A stretch of 64,000 nt of DNA from Clarkia xantiana subsp. parviflora (taxonomy: Eukaryota; Streptophyta; Magnoliopsida; Myrtales; Onagraceae): contig JAPTYO010000001.1 in assembly GCA_036873135.1 (NCBI GenBank), positions 51,013,774-51,077,773 of the forward strand, given 5' to 3'. Position 1 is the stretch's first letter. Every line of letters starts with the position of its first letter. Of this stretch, positions 1 through 11,633 are shown in pieces. The notes beneath the pieces are model-generated. The model was not told where the DNA came from. It saw only the letters and a list, made by a program, of their open reading frames with translations, and made no database searches. The translations under genes and the position numbers were made by a program.

Positions 1-347
1 AGAATCATCTAACAGTGATTTCAAATTTAGGGTTATGTCTATATGTTGAAGCTTTTAGTTTCAAGGAATCATTAGTCAGAAATACACCCCCTTCCTGTAG
101 TTTTGATTACCCATCACTCTAACAGTAGGAATTAGGATGAATTTCATCACTGGAAGTCAATGGTGAGAACTTCTGTTAATGCTAGCAGAAAAGTAGATGA
201 TTGAAGTTTGCAGCCTCTGCAAAGAATTTTATTGAATGTTCTCCTGATTTTGAATGTTATCTACAGTATGAGGCCAGTCGGTGAATTTTTTTAGCGTTTT
301 TGCATTCAAGCAGTTAAAAAGTTCTCAAAACTTGTTTCTTTTTCCAG
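1..347 (+). other. Probable SNM1 intron
   Basis: AT-rich sequence ending in a pyrimidine-rich CAG acceptor directly before the first recognisable SNM1 exon. I see no convincing coding exon in it. Confidence 0.55.
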
Positions 348-2192
348 TATGGCTGTATGAATTGGAATTTGCTGATGATATATGTCCCTTACCTGGAACT
401 TGTTTTCCGGCTAATACAGGAACACCCTTCACAGTCGATGCTTTCCGCTATGGCTGCGTTGAAGGATGCTCTGCATATTTTCTGACCCATTTTCACGCTG
501 ATCACTACGGAGGCCTCAGCAAGGGATGGTCTCACGGCCCTATATATTGCAGCCCCATAACTGCTCGTCTAGTCAGAATATGTCTCTATGTAAATCCATC
601 GTAAGCACTTCAAAAACCTGCTCTTTTTTTCACTAGAGGGTGAATGACTATTTACTCTTTCATCTTTTGCTGTCAATACATTTGCAGATTTATTCGTCCA
701 TTGGAACTCAATGAAGAACATGTAATTGAGGGAGTGAGAGTCACTTTACTCGATGCCAATCACTGCCCAGGTGCCGCCTTGATCCACTTTGGCCTCGCAA
801 ATGGACAGTGCTATCTCCATACTGGAGATTTCAGAGCATCTAAACTAATGCAAGAATATGCTATTCTTGCAAAGCATCGAGTCAATTTGCTCTATCTGGA
901 TACAACCTACTGCAATCCAAGATATAAGTATATCACCTCGCTCCGTCCTTGCTCTAACATCTAAGATCTCTCACAAATATAAGAACACTGGTATAAAGTA
1001 TGAAATTCGGCATAAAATTGGAAACTTTGACTATCTCAGTAAATGCTTTTTTTTCTTGAAAAGTTAACCTTTGTCGCTTTCATACCAAGTTTCATCCTCT
1101 GCAGAATGCTCCAAAGTATTATGATATATTTGTTTTCCTCAGGTTCCCGGCAAAGGATGATGTATTGAATTACGTCACCAGAATTACCAAGAGCTATCTC
1201 AAGAAGCAGCCCAAGACCCTTGTTGTTGTTGGTGCATATAGCATAGGAAAAGAAAGTGTCTATCTCGCAATTTCAAAGGCTTTAGGGGTATGTGGATATA
1301 ATCTCAAAGAAATCAACTTAGCACTTATGCCAAACTGTTAGTTTCTGCAAAAACAAGGAAAATTTTATGATATGATTGATTATACTTTGTAGTATTGTTA
1401 TGATGTCTAGGTACAGATACATGCAAATGCATCTAGGAGAAGAATTCTGCAGTCTTTTGAGTGGCCTGAACTTTCTAAGAGGATCACCTCCAATCCAAAA
1501 GACACCTTTCTCCATGTTCTACCGATGTCCTCTCTGCGGTTTGAGGTCCGATCCAAACTCTAGTCTCCTGCAATTTTACTTGCCTTTTGGTTGATGGAAA
1601 ATATATGTTGTGTAGAATCTTACTGCTTACCTGAAGACATACAACAATCAATATGTCGGAATCTTGGCATTCCGCCCTACAGGTGATAACACCGATTTCA
1701 TTAATGATCTGTCGATATTTCACCCTAAACAGATGAACAATATCGGGATGTGACTCGGTTGAGTCACTATCTCTTACTTGGACAGGGTGGACATTCTCTG
1801 AGACTGTAGGAAACGATTTGGATAGGATAAAGCCCAACTCCAGAGGCAATATCACCATTTATGGTAAATTTGACATTTATTATTCTGCTATATAAGTTTT
1901 TAGTGCATATATGAAACTTTGATTTGCTCATCTTCTTAAATTTGCAGGTGTTCCATACAGTGAGCACTCTAGCTTCACTGAAATGCAGGAGTTTGTTAAG
2001 GTGTGTGTATGTTGCTCTAAATTAATTAAGCAATTTCAGAAAACACAACTATTGCCTTTCTGCTTGACAAACAAGTACCTATGATGTCAGTTCTTGAAGC
2101 CAGACAAGGTAATCCCTACTGTGAATGTCGGAAACGCTTCTAGTCGGGAAAAGATGGAGTCACATTTCCGGGAATGGCTCAAGAAGGGATGA
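348..2192 (+). CDS. SNM1: DNA cross-link repair nuclease SNM1 (5'-partial, 8 exons visible)
   Basis: Exons read as 348-600, 688-927, 1143-1287, 1411-1545, 1616-1682, 1786-1863, 1948-2000 and 2091-2192; phases join cleanly and leave about 357 residues ending at a TGA. The metallo-beta-lactamase signature [13 protein letters not shown] is in the first visible exon. It is followed by DANHCPGA and HTGDFRAS, then the beta-CASP part ([45 protein letters not shown] and KVIPTVN). The order matches plant SNM1/PSO2 proteins, nuclear 5' exonucleases that act in DNA-damage and cross-link repair. The first visible exon begins inside a codon after a TTTTCCAG acceptor, so the N-terminal exons lie upstream of the window. 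No stop or frameshift interrupts the joined frame. The gene converges on the DUF716 gene. Seen: motifs and splice sites. From family knowledge: function. Confidence 0.93.
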
Positions 2193-2693
2193 ACATCAGA
2201 TTGAAATGAAACTTCCTCAACCTTCCAATCACAAATGAAAAGTATAAGATTTGTGGGTCCTGATAAAATGGAATCACCATGCTCTAACTTTACACAATTG
2301 AATAGCTCGTTCAATGTTGTATTCAAGCCAAATGGAGTTTGCCATTGTTCTGTCATTTTAGTTCTTATTATGTTTTAATACCAAGAAATGAAACTTGATA
2401 AGATGCATAGTTTAATGTCAATATTATTTTTGCTTATAGAACTCTCTCCTTTTCTCTCTTCAAAGTGTATGTTGATGTTTGTGTTAACTTGCAGAGTTAG
2501 TTTAACTAGTTAAGAAGAGTCTTGGCATGGCTGCAATAGTGATATAAAGATTCATCAAGTGGGGCCAATCAAAAGCATCATTCAATTTCACAATAGAACA
2601 AGAGCTACAACTATTTTCACTGTATGATAACTTTAACTATCTACAAAGAAACCAAATGAAACCCATCAAAGATCACAACTTCAATTTCAAGAT
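2193..2693. other. Convergent intergenic spacer (two 3' UTRs)
   Basis: About 500 bases between the stop of SNM1 (+) and the stop of the DUF716 gene (-). It must hold both 3' UTRs. No repeat or further coding sequence is recognised. Confidence 0.6.
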
Positions 2694-3617
2694 TCAAGCT
2701 TGACTTCCTGTGAATGATTTCATCTGGATATGATTATTACTGTCTCTATCCTTTTCGATGCTAATCGGCAATGGCTCGTAGGAGCTCGATTTCCTAACAC
2801 CAGCACTCGATGCAACAGCAGCATATACAGCTAAAATTGTGATCACCACAAGCATGACATGAAGAACAAACGCCATGTCCAGAATCGCCACTGCCCTCAA
2901 TTTCGATTCATCAAGATCGCATTTTGTTGATCCTTCAGCTCCCTGGGCGATATCCAATAACATGTGGCAGCCTTCAGGGATGAATGCCTCAACATGGAGA
3001 GAGAGCCCTGTCTGCAGAACCCAAAGGCCCTGGAGGTAGAGTGAGGCCCCCAGTCCGAGATCCGCCACGAAGAGCTTGGGGTTGACGGCTAGGGCTAAGC
3101 AGAGGATGGAAGAGAGGGCGTAGACGAGGGCGGAGGTGGAGTCGCACCTGGCTTCTAGATCGGACGTCTGGACGGCCGCGGAATTGGCAGAGACGGAGTG
3201 CTGAAGGAAGAAGGCCGCGGCGGCGAGTGCGAAGAAGAGATCGTGGGGGATCGGGAGGAGGGAAGGGAAGGAGTCGGAGACGAGGAGGGATACGGCGAGG
3301 AGGAGGAAGAGGAATAGGACGGCGGCGGACTGGAAGGAGTTCACGCGGTGGACGGGAGTGTGGCCCTTGATGAGTGGGTCGGAGGTGGCGGACGAGACGG
3401 CCTGGTGTGCGGCGGCGATGAGGAGAAAAACGATAAGGAGGTAGAGCTGGAGCTGCTTGAGCCAGGGGCGGTGGGAGGCGGCCGGGAAGAGGTGGAAGGG
3501 CTTCGCCGAGTATGTCTGCGGCGACTTGAGGTGGTGGCGCGTGGCGGAGATTAGGTGGTAGAGGCCGACGCAGATGAGGGATATAGATGCAAAGAGGTGG
3601 TACATCAGAGCTGCCAT
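2694..3617 (-). CDS. DUF716 / TMEM45-like multi-pass membrane protein
   Basis: Single-exon reading frame of 307 residues starting at ATG (MAALMYHLF) and ending in TGA. Hydrophobic segments lie at about residues 5-25, 55-75, 98-118, 122-145, 160-180, 185-205 and 245-270. The conserved blocks PLIKGHTPVHR, LQGLWVLQTGLSLHVEAFIPEGCH and KLRAVAILDMAFVLHVM are characteristic of the plant DUF716 (TMEM45-related) family. Molecular function is unknown for the family; a membrane location follows from the segments. The coding strand is C/G-rich compared with the AT-rich spacer. The tail is short, polar and serine-rich. Confidence 0.85.
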   Translation of the reverse strand: MAALMYHLFASISLICVGLYHLISATRHHLKSPQTYSAKPFHLFPAASHRPWLKQLQLYLLIVFLLIAAAHQAVSSATSDPLIKGHTPVHRVNSFQSAAVLFLFLLLAVSLLVSDSFPSLLPIPHDLFFALAAAAFFLQHSVSANSAAVQTSDLEARCDSTSALVYALSSILCLALAVNPKLFVADLGLGASLYLQGLWVLQTGLSLHVEAFIPEGCHMLLDIAQGAEGSTKCDLDESKLRAVAILDMAFVLHVMLVVITILAVYAAVASSAGVRKSSSYEPLPISIEKDRDSNNHIQMKSFTGSQA

Positions 3618-4384
3618 TGCTAGAATCTTGATCTTCTTCAGTTGTTCCCCGCCCTCCCTACGCGGAAGCTGTCTCGCACCAAGAATTTGACTCCGTTTCA
3701 GATGATGCTGGAAATGGATTATGCGATCATGTTGAAAATGACGATGAAGAAGTGAAAGTCGTGGTCGTCACTGAGATTGTTGACGGAGAAGACGAGAACA
3801 GAAATGGGCTCCAACTTCTTCCCTCAATAACTTTTTATTAATGGGCTGAATTTGCAAATGGTAACCCCGGCCCGGTGGTTAGGTGTATTGGGTGATTTAA
3901 ACATGATGCTAGTATTTCTACTGTATACAGTGTATACCACATCATAATAATAATAATAATAAATAAAAAATAAAAAATAAAAAAAACCATCAACATAAAA
4001 TCAATACTATTAGAAAATTTTCTGCAGAATCTGACCTAACAAATCGAGTGCGTTAAAAATGATATTTAAAGAACCCTTTTCATATAAAGAAGCTCTACAA
4101 TATAAGCTCGTGGAACTTGTTTTTATCATACAAAAACTTCATTAACCTATAGATTTTGTTTTATTTTTCTTTTACAATGAAGCCTAAAGGTTAATCAACA
4201 TATACTTCTCCCAATATTTCATATAAAAATGAAGATTTCACATTCAATTGGAATAGATACAATCGATTAATTAGTACAACAAACATAATAATAGTAACAG
4301 CATAAAAAACATACTTCTCGACAAGCCTTAATTATTTAGTAAGTTTACTAATGAATGAATGAATTGCAAATTCACTATCCATCC
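3618..4384. other. Spacer upstream of DUF716 gene and downstream of LTPG gene
   Basis: Contains the presumed DUF716 promoter and 5' UTR nearest 3618-3840, then A/T-rich low-complexity sequence (AAT and AAAT runs at 3945-3990). No TE terminus or gene recognised. Confidence 0.5.
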
Positions 4385-4898
4385 TCACAAAAACCAAACC
4401 GAAATTCGCATCGAAACAACCATCACGGTTACGAGCAATGCTGAATACGCAACCCTACGCTCCCCAGAAGAGCTTTGATTCGAGTTCCTTGCAGTTGGCG
4501 ACCCTGAACATAAAATTCAATTTCAATCCTTAATACATTTTGCATAGTATAACGTAAAATGCACCAATATATATTTCGCATTAATTACCCGCGATACAAA
4601 ATAGTGGATTAACGTGTTGGCCGCACCTCCCAGGCAACTCTTGAGCTTCGGTCGAGTTGATACCGATCATATTAGCCGCAAACGCACCCTGGTTACTTAT
4701 CATGTAGCAAATGCATTGCGGGTCCGACTTTATCATGTCTTTCAACGGGTCGCAGCATGAGTCGGGTGGGTCCCGTGTCGCATTGAGGTAGTTCAGGCAC
4801 GGAGACAGTTGGTTAAAGCACGACATGTCTAGTTGTGCTTGGGCGGCTAACAATGTTGAGAAGAAGAAGAACATCGATAGGAAAATCATTTTCTCCAT
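4385..4898 (-). CDS. GPI-anchored non-specific lipid-transfer protein (LTPG-like), 2 exons
   Basis: Exon 1 is 4589-4898, exon 2 is 4385-4503; the join gives 142 residues. Residues 1-22 are a signal peptide ending AAQAQ. The mature part carries the eight-cysteine motif at C27, C34, C48-C49, C62-x-C64, C92 and C101. This fold binds lipids in a hydrophobic cavity; family members act at the cell surface in cuticle or wall lipid delivery. Exon 2, after an acceptor at 4505-4504, adds a Ser/Asn-rich linker (NSNQSSSGE) and a hydrophobic C-terminal stretch ending VWFL, as expected for a GPI-attachment signal. The exon 1 frame alone would stop one residue into the intron, so an annotation without exon 2 loses the anchor. 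The hydrophobic tail contains an arginine, so anchoring is likely but not certain. Confidence 0.85.
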
Positions 4899-4987
4899 CT
4901 AACTGGCCCGATTAGTGAGAGAATTGGTGAATAAGAAGGAATATTGGAAGGTTTAATGGATAAATTGATTGGCTTGATGATGAAAGT

Positions 4988-4996
4988 TTATATAAG
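4988..4996 (-). promoter_or_regulatory. Candidate TATA box of LTPG gene
   Basis: A TTATATAAG block about 90 bases upstream of the LTPG start codon, a typical plant TATA position allowing for a short 5' UTR. Assigned by position and sequence only. Confidence 0.5.
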
Positions 4997-5986
4997 TTTG
5001 TAGAAAGGAAGAGGTTGTTGACCCAACTTGTAGTTATGTTATAGTTCACTAGTATGATGTATGTACTTATCTTACAAGTAGCTACATAATAATACTATTA
5101 TATATTATTTTAATTAATGTATATATGTTAATTTTTTTACTTTTATATTAAAAAAAAATAACTTTAAATGTCATAATAAAAAAATAATAAGTTTTATTAA
5201 AGTAATCAGATTTATAAATTATTACTTTTATTAAGTAAAAATAGATTTGAGGTGATTTCTAATCATGTATGATACTATGTATTCCTAATTTTTTATATGC
5301 GCAATTACGAATTAACTAAGAATAAGACACATAAGTATTTAGTATATATTAATTAATAATTAATTGGCCAAAAAAAAATAATTAATAATTAATAAATTCT
5401 CGTACAAATGGCGAATTTAAAACTAATATACGTTTTTGTGCTAAGGCACGGGAAATTACCTAATATAACTATATATATATATATAGAATTTAGACGAGGA
5501 AATGGTCTTCCAGAGATAGAAGGTGACGGTTGGAAGAAGGCGGAAACGGCCGTTGGTACAGGTGAAGCTACTCTTCCTTGCTTTCTACGGTAAAGCAGAT
5601 ACACTGATTAGGTGGCAAATAAAATACCTACTTATAATATATACTTAATTACCTTTCTTGGCTGAAAAGTTAATTCTGTATGTCAAAAACGATTTATTTT
5701 AAAGCAAAAGTTGGCCAAAAAAAAAAACCGGAAAACAATGCGATTGATATCAAAATACCCTGATGTCCCAAACAAACCGTATATTACATGTTCTGTAACA
5801 TTTACATTGTACAAACTCCGAATACCAGCAGGCAGGCAATATATCTATCTCACAATTAGTCCAATTTACAAACCAAAGTATTATTACGTATTCTACAATA
5901 AACTCAGATCCGTAACCCAATAGGTTCCAAACTATATATACATTAGACTTAAAAACTATCTCTTCCTTGTGCTGCAAGATAAGGAG
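4997..5986. other. AT-rich spacer
   Basis: Upstream of LTPG and downstream of the unnamed gene at 5987-7208. Mostly A/T-rich, with a more G/C-balanced patch at 5490-5590. Short open frames occur but show no family resemblance. Confidence 0.45.
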
Positions 5987-7208
5987 TTAACTTCCACAAG
6001 CAAACCCCTCTACCCGTAAAATAGGCTGCAATGTTGCAGAATCATCATGCTTATATGCCATATCACTTTGGCTGATAAAGTGTAAGTCGCGTACTAATGG
6101 ATTATCCGTGCGCAATGGAGGACAACACTCCTCAATTAATCCCTCAAACTCAAATTTATCCTGAAAATCAGATAATTAATTGGATAACTTAAATCATGCA
6201 TATGTTTCCTTAGTAACCATATATATATATAACATCAGTATGTTATACGTACCTTGTGCAGAAATAGGTTAAACTTCTCCGGGGTCGGTTCTGCAGAACG
6301 GCCTGCCCTGTTCCTATGGAAGGTAGAGCAATGTGTATAACAGTATAAGAAAGCTGATAAATAAGCACAAAACGCCCAATAGGTTCCAAACTATATATTA
6401 CTTTTGACTTAAAAAATATCTACTTTGGGAAACTGTTTTTTATTTTTGGTAAACACTTTGTGAAACTGTCGACATACTAATGTGTTGCTATATTTATTTG
6501 TTAAAAGGTTTAATTGTAAAATTGATAAATGAAGTTTGAGCACTGGATAATAAATTATTATTTCTGTTAAATAATTCTTCTAATTTGAAGAAGATTTGAG
6601 GACATGTGATCTGCACGTGATTAAATAAAATAAAACCATGAAAATAACATAAAATGATGATATTTCTTTCATCCACACTTTACAAGTCGATATAATCGAG
6701 ATTACAAAATCAGCCATAATATATGAGAAGAATTTCAGTAATAGTATTTTTCATTAGGGTAATTATTCGGTTAATTTAGACAATTTTCCATTTATTTTTT
6801 AATTATTATATAAGAGCTACATAACCAATTGTATCCAAATTAAATCGAATATTCGACAGAAATAACAACAACGTAAGCTTAACTAACAATTTGTAAAACC
6901 TAAAAATAACAGGAGTATATATATATATATATATCAAGGATGTAGCTAGACCTTGTTTGATTCCTGGAAGAAGAGCTGTGGTAGGGGTTGTCAAAAGCAT
7001 CATCGTCAGTTATAACATAAAAAGATGGGTAACTGGAAAAAGCAGAAGCAGGTGGTCGACAAGGTTTGGGACATATGATTTCTGCTTTGTGTCTTGTTTT
7101 AGAATACAGCTCACTCCAGCAGCTTCCTTGTTCTTGCCTAATTCCATTCTCCAGGTGGCCACCCAAACTATTCTCAACTTTCAACATTCTTCTATTGCAG
7201 ACCTCCAT
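5987..7208 (-). CDS. Small plant protein of unknown function, 3 exons
   Basis: Exons 6952-7208, 6253-6313 and 5987-6160 join in phase to 163 residues, starting at ATG (MEVCNRR) after a GA-rich leader. Acceptors are CCATAG at 6315-6314 and TTTTCAG at 6162-6161; donors are AG|GTCTAG and AAG|GTACGT. The N-terminal part contains CWSELYSKTRHKAEIICPKP and the C-terminus reads PILRVEGFACGS. From memory, an unnamed group of short plant proteins pairs an AE(I/V)(I/V)CPKP block near the start with an RVEGF.C block at the end; I could not check this. Between them are a TDDDAFDNPY acidic patch and EGLIEECCPPLR. No signal peptide or membrane segment. Function unknown. The large intron (6314-6951) is AT-rich. 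Confidence 0.62.
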
Positions 7209-7758
7209 CTCTCTCTCTATATTGTTGCAGAAGCAGCAGCAGCTATGACACAATTAAGGGGCGTCTCTAGGTCCGACAAGGTACGATATATAGTGGAGTG
7301 GAGGGATTTAACGGCACCGCTTTGCCTCATCAATTTTATTTTATTTCAGATAATATTTGTTGAAGAAAGGAAGAGTAAATTGGTTTTATATATAGAATAG
7401 AAGAGGAATTAGCTAGCGGTGGTGACCGCGGCCATGGGAATTATTTATGGTAGTCGGCGCCGCATTTCTCAAGGCCTTTTGTGGTGGTCTCTGTGAGGTG
7501 AGGAAAGGTCGGTTTATCTATTGACTGTGTCGTCGGCGCCGCCTCTGTCTACTCTTTCGCCGCCTTTTCCAACATCTTCCCAGTTAAGCCAAGCATCAAG
7601 CATGATGAAGAAAGAAAGAAAGAGATGGCAAATTTTATTACTCTTACTGGAAATGCTACAAAATTGGGAATTTTAGCACAATTTTATAGCTCAACAAATT
7701 GTTATTTTGCGGATGGTATTATTCATGGGACAATGATATATATATTTCTAATTTAATA
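7209..7758. other. Upstream region of the unnamed gene
   Basis: Presumed promoter and 5' UTR. A GC-richer island at 7410-7600 contains two GTCGGCGCCGC blocks about 80 bases apart (near 7452 and 7533). No conclusive core promoter element assigned. Confidence 0.4.
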
Positions 7759-8402
7759 GGGTTAATTAACAAATTGCTAGCCAAACTTTACATGAATGTG
7801 CAATTTGTTAGCTAGATTTTTTTTCGTAATAAATTGCTAGCTTTCTATATTGTGCAAAAAGCTAGCTCCTTCAATTTTTCTGTTAGTTTTGGATGGAAAA
7901 TATTTTAAATATTGTTAAAAACACCCTAAAGTCTTAGTATGATAATATAAAGACATGATGTTTATATAAAATCAAAATAATAAATGTTAAAAAATTATAT
8001 TAAAGAAAAAACACACCTTAAAAATGCAAAAAATTAATTTATTAAAATATTTTTAAAAATGCTATAAAAATATACAATTTTAAAAATAATTAATTTTAAT
8101 TTTTTGAACTTTGGGATTATATATTTAACTTATATATATTTTTGTATAATATATATAATTGTAAATTTTATTCTAGATTTATATTTGCTTTCATATAAAA
8201 TTTGAGGTTATTTTACAATAATAGTAAAGGGTATTTTTAGTAATTTTAGAAAGTATATTCCGTCCATAATTAACGGAAAAATTGACGGAGTTAGCAAATT
8301 GCACATTATCAAAAGTTCAGCTAGCGATTTGCTATAAAAATAAATTCGGCTAGCAAATTGCACTTTCACAGAAAATACAGCTAGCAATTTGGTAATTAAC
8401 CC
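7759..8402. mobile_element. MITE family A, complete copy
   Basis: 644-bp AT-rich element with inverted ends: GGGTTAATTAACAAATTGCT at the left and AGCAATTTGGTAATTAACCC at the right, flanked by TA on both sides. Subterminal repeats of (A)GCTAGC next to AATTTGC occur near both ends. No coding capacity. A diverged second copy is at about 38866-39499. Superfamily is unsettled: a TA duplication would fit Tc1/mariner-type elements. Confidence 0.8.
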
Positions 8403-9073
8403 TAGGTGTCATTTATTACTTATCTTCCACTGATACGGTGTCATTTACTATTTGACATATATTATATTATTTTCTTTGGGCCTAAAAGTTAACAAGAAAA
8501 TATATGTTCGAATTCAATCGAGTTTCCACACGTTAGCACGGGACAGATTATATCTGTAAAATTAATTCTACTTATTGGGCCGCCTATAAGAAATTTGGGC
8601 CGGTCTTTAACTTCATGTAAAGACACAAACCCAGAAGCCCAAATGAAAATTAGCTCAAATGATGTCCAACACTGAACACCCTTTGCCCTTTGGTTGTTAC
8701 ATTCTCTTCATTCAAAAGTGACCTTTCCTTAACAGTACTATTATTGTGCGTCAATATAAATAAATGTAAATACATTCATAGCATAAACATATATATAAAA
8801 TACGAAGAAAAAAAATTTTCATTTAGATAATAATAATAATATAATATTGTAACAAAGAAGAGATTATACTAAGTCGGCCGAACAATGAGCTCGTTTCAGG
8901 CACGACATTCTATAACAATATGCATAGGCTTAGCATCAGATCAGTGTATCCACCACTGAAAAATCCACACGATAAAATGCTGTAGAAGCACATGGATGAA
9001 AACGACGTCGTTGAATATATTTTAATAACCAAATAAAATGTTTGACCGAATTCGGCCCATGTGACTCGCCGCC
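8403..9073. other. Spacer downstream of LEP-like gene
   Basis: Holds the LEP-like 3' UTR nearest 9073 and otherwise AT-rich sequence, with an A-rich/AAT run at 8810-8850. No gene recognised. Confidence 0.45.
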
Positions 9074-9829
9074 TCAGAAGAAGTAAGATGACGAAGACCC
9101 CAATTCGAAATTCTCCGGAGCCGAGTCCGATACCGCCGGCATCCGACTGAACAGCGGGCTGTGCACGTAATCCGCACTCGAGTCGAACCCGAAGTACGAA
9201 CCCGTCGTGAATCCACCATTCGGGTCGGTTAACCCGCTCGGGTTGCCCCAGCTCCCCTGGTCTGCCCCGTACCCGCCCCACCCAGCAGAAGCGTCCGACG
9301 ACCCGTGACCCGAATAACTGGACGACAGGTCAGAAGGAAATGGCGGGAGCTCGTAGTTGTCGGAAGAGTAAGTCGACCCACCGGAGCAGCTATTGTTACC
9401 GTTACCGCTCGACGACCACCCGGTGGCGGCATTTCCGGTGGAGAAGTCGCAGATGTAGCCCTCCTGCGGGGGTGGGTCCGACCGCGGCGGCGCGGAAAAC
9501 AGCGAGGCGAGGTTGCTGTGCTGCTCCTCGTCGGGGGAGACGATGGAGGTGACGGAGGATCCCGCCGGCATGTCGGAGTAGACGAAGTTGGTCCGGGCAC
9601 GTGTACCGCGCATGGTCCGGGCAGCTCTGTCGTAGGCGAGAGCGGCCTCCTCCGCCGTGTCGAAGGTACCCAGCCAGTGGCGCTCCTTGGTGGAAGGGTC
9701 CCTTATCTCAGCGGCGTAGCGTCCCCATGGACGCCGCCGGACGCCGAGGAATCGGCCAGTGGAGCTGCCGTCCGGTGACTGAGCGGTGGCTTGCTTGGTC
9801 TTCTTGGCCTTGGACGGTGAGGGGTTCAT
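9074..9829 (-). CDS. LEP: AP2/ERF transcription factor, LEAFY PETIOLE-like
   Basis: Intronless, 251 residues from ATG ([10 protein letters not shown]). One AP2/ERF domain at about residues 27-84: [20 protein letters not shown], then [19 protein letters not shown] and [10 protein letters not shown]. Just after it is [11 protein letters not shown], and the C-terminus has [19 protein letters not shown]. These extra blocks, not just the DNA-binding domain, match Arabidopsis LEP (ERF group VIII, close to PUCHI), a nuclear regulator of leaf-petiole and meristem development that binds GCC-box-like DNA. The remainder is Ser/Gly/Tyr-rich and low-complexity. The gene is strikingly G/C-rich against its AT-rich surroundings. 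LEP orthology is an inference from the shared C-terminal motif. Confidence 0.9.
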   Translation of the reverse strand: MNPSPSKAKKTKQATAQSPDGSSTGRFLGVRRRPWGRYAAEIRDPSTKERHWLGTFDTAEEAALAYDRAARTMRGTRARTNFVYSDMPAGSSVTSIVSPDEEQHSNLASLFSAPPRSDPPPQEGYICDFSTGNAATGWSSSGNGNNSCSGGSTYSSDNYELPPFPSDLSSSYSGHGSSDASAGWGGYGADQGSWGNPSGLTDPNGGFTTGSYFGFDSSADYVHSPLFSRMPAVSDSAPENFELGSSSSYFF

Positions 9830-9833
9830 GTTG

Positions 9834-9849
9834 AGAGAGAGAGAGAGAA
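9834..9849 (-). promoter_or_regulatory. CT-repeat in 5' UTR of LEP-like gene
   Basis: (CT)n tract, GA on the + strand, directly before the LEP start codon. Such tracts are common in plant leaders. Confidence 0.55.
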
Positions 9850-9950
9850 TGTGGAAGAAGAAGTTTCGGTTTGAGAATCCAATTGACTGTTGGAGTTGGT
9901 TGGGATGAAGGTGTTCTGCATGTGATTGGGAACAAGCTTGTTTCCTTGCT

Positions 9951-9960
9951 TATATATAGA
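9951..9960 (-). promoter_or_regulatory. Candidate TATA box of LEP-like gene
   Basis: Minus-strand TCTATATATA about 120 bases upstream of the LEP ATG, just upstream of a plausible leader. Confidence 0.55.
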
Positions 9961-11629
9961 GTGGGGGAGAGCTTTGTCTTGTTCCTCCCATGATGTTTCA
10001 ACCCTCCATCTTCTTTAGATTTACAAAAGTGCCACTTTCTTGGTGATGGTCCCATCTGAGAAGAAATTTCTATAATCCCCTCGAAAGATATGGTAGTAGT
10101 AGAAGAAGAGTTTTGTAATGCAACCGAAAACTAACTCAATCTTTGACCCTATCTGAGTCTCTGACAATGTGCAATCCATGTTACTTAACTTAATCACTCC
10201 CTTAAGTATGAAAAGATAATGACGATGTTGAAGCATTGAATCCGGACCCTTTAATGATTTACAATTACACTGTGTTTTTGTCCTTCATTTTATTTATATA
10301 TAGTTCATGGTTAGGTTTTTTTGTCAATTTTTTTTTTCTTTAGTTAATACATGTTTGGATATATTATTTATCGAGCGGAACGACTAACAATGGTTAAAAA
10401 AAAAGTAACGTGGTCAATAAAAATCTAATGTGGTACTATTCAATGTTTTTGTGAATGTCTATCTTCAAAAAATTCATTTCTTTTTTTAAAATCAAACCTA
10501 AAAGCATGTCTTCTAGTTATAGATCGATATTATGAACTTTAAAGGTTTTTTTTAGTTTCAAAACGAATTTCGGAGGTTGCTTTTACCTAGAGGCAACCTT
10601 CTCAATTAGAGTTAAGTTGGCCAAAAAAAATTAGAGTTAAAACTAGACTAAGAAATTTTAAAAAATGCCATTAGTTTAAAAATAACAGGATGAGATTGAA
10701 TCATAATGATAAAAAGATTATTTATTTAAACTAATATATTTATTTGTCCACTTCTCTCTTCTTTTCCGTTGTGTGACAATGTCACGTCAACTTTGACGAT
10801 GGACGGAGAATTAAAAAAGACACTAATTCATAATGGTTCAACGTCTCATTTTTTAATCAAATGTTAGAGGTTTAATCCTGCTAGTGATCATGAGAATTGA
10901 AAAATATCATGACCAGCACTTTATGCGTATGTGTTACATAATTTAATGTCACAACAAAACTTATCCTGAAAATATGTAAGATGGTAAACTTTAAGTCGGC
11001 ATATAAACTTCATCCGTCAATGAGATCGCGTCACGTAAACAATTTGTAAATTACTATTTTTTTATTCCAAGTAAACAATCACACTCATAATAAAATAAAA
11101 TAAAAATGAATTCATTTTCTAAAACATACTCGTTTATATCCTATAATGTATAAACTGCGCACATTTTCATCACATAAATAAATAAATATTAATACACCAT
11201 ATAAAGTCCACTTTAAGAGATGGTTATTCAAAACACAACAATATCCAAATAGCTAAAAAAACTCATTGGAAACACTATGTCAAACAAACTCCTTATACCA
11301 AATGTTTTTCCATATCTTCGGAAGTAGATGAATATGAAAACCAACGAGATAGGTCAGGTCGAATATGTCCGATGAATGCAGAGACATGTCGAAGATTGAA
11401 TATAAATGGGACAAGGGCTTCTTGAGTCGGCTTACAGTTAGAGGCGCATAATTTTGAGATTGATTTATATATATATATAAGAAAAATCCGATCTATTTTT
11501 TTCACAAATTTATTATAATTTGTTTTATTTATATGTGTAATAATCACCACTAATTAATTTCATCATATCTTTTTTGTTTTTTAGAATTTTATTCTCATTA
11601 ATTTTTTGTTATATTATCAAATCTTATAT
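9961..11629. other. Upstream spacer of LEP-like gene, no gene seen
   Basis: AT-rich non-coding sequence. A SINE-like fragment at about 10861-10925 (TAATCCTGCTAGTGATCATG ... ATGACCAGCACTTTA) resembles the SINE at 57.0 kb. A short minus-strand open frame at 11293-11550 has no recognisable motif. Confidence 0.4.
10861..10930 (+). repeat. Decayed SINE fragment
   Basis: Shares the B-box-to-core stretch (GGTTTAATCC, TAGTGATCATGAG, GACCAGCACTTTA) with the SINE at 57020-57205 and the minus-strand copy at 36962-37133. Both ends are lost. Confidence 0.45.
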
Positions 11630-11633
11630 GACG

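Noticed and set aside
3348..3554. Plus-strand open frame inside the DUF716 gene
   Set aside because: Antisense shadow of a G/C-rich coding region, no family resemblance.
9229..9834. Several long open frames on both strands overlapping the LEP-like gene
   Set aside because: They are shadows caused by the high G/C content of the ERF coding sequence; only the frame with the AP2 domain and LEP C-terminal motif is supported.
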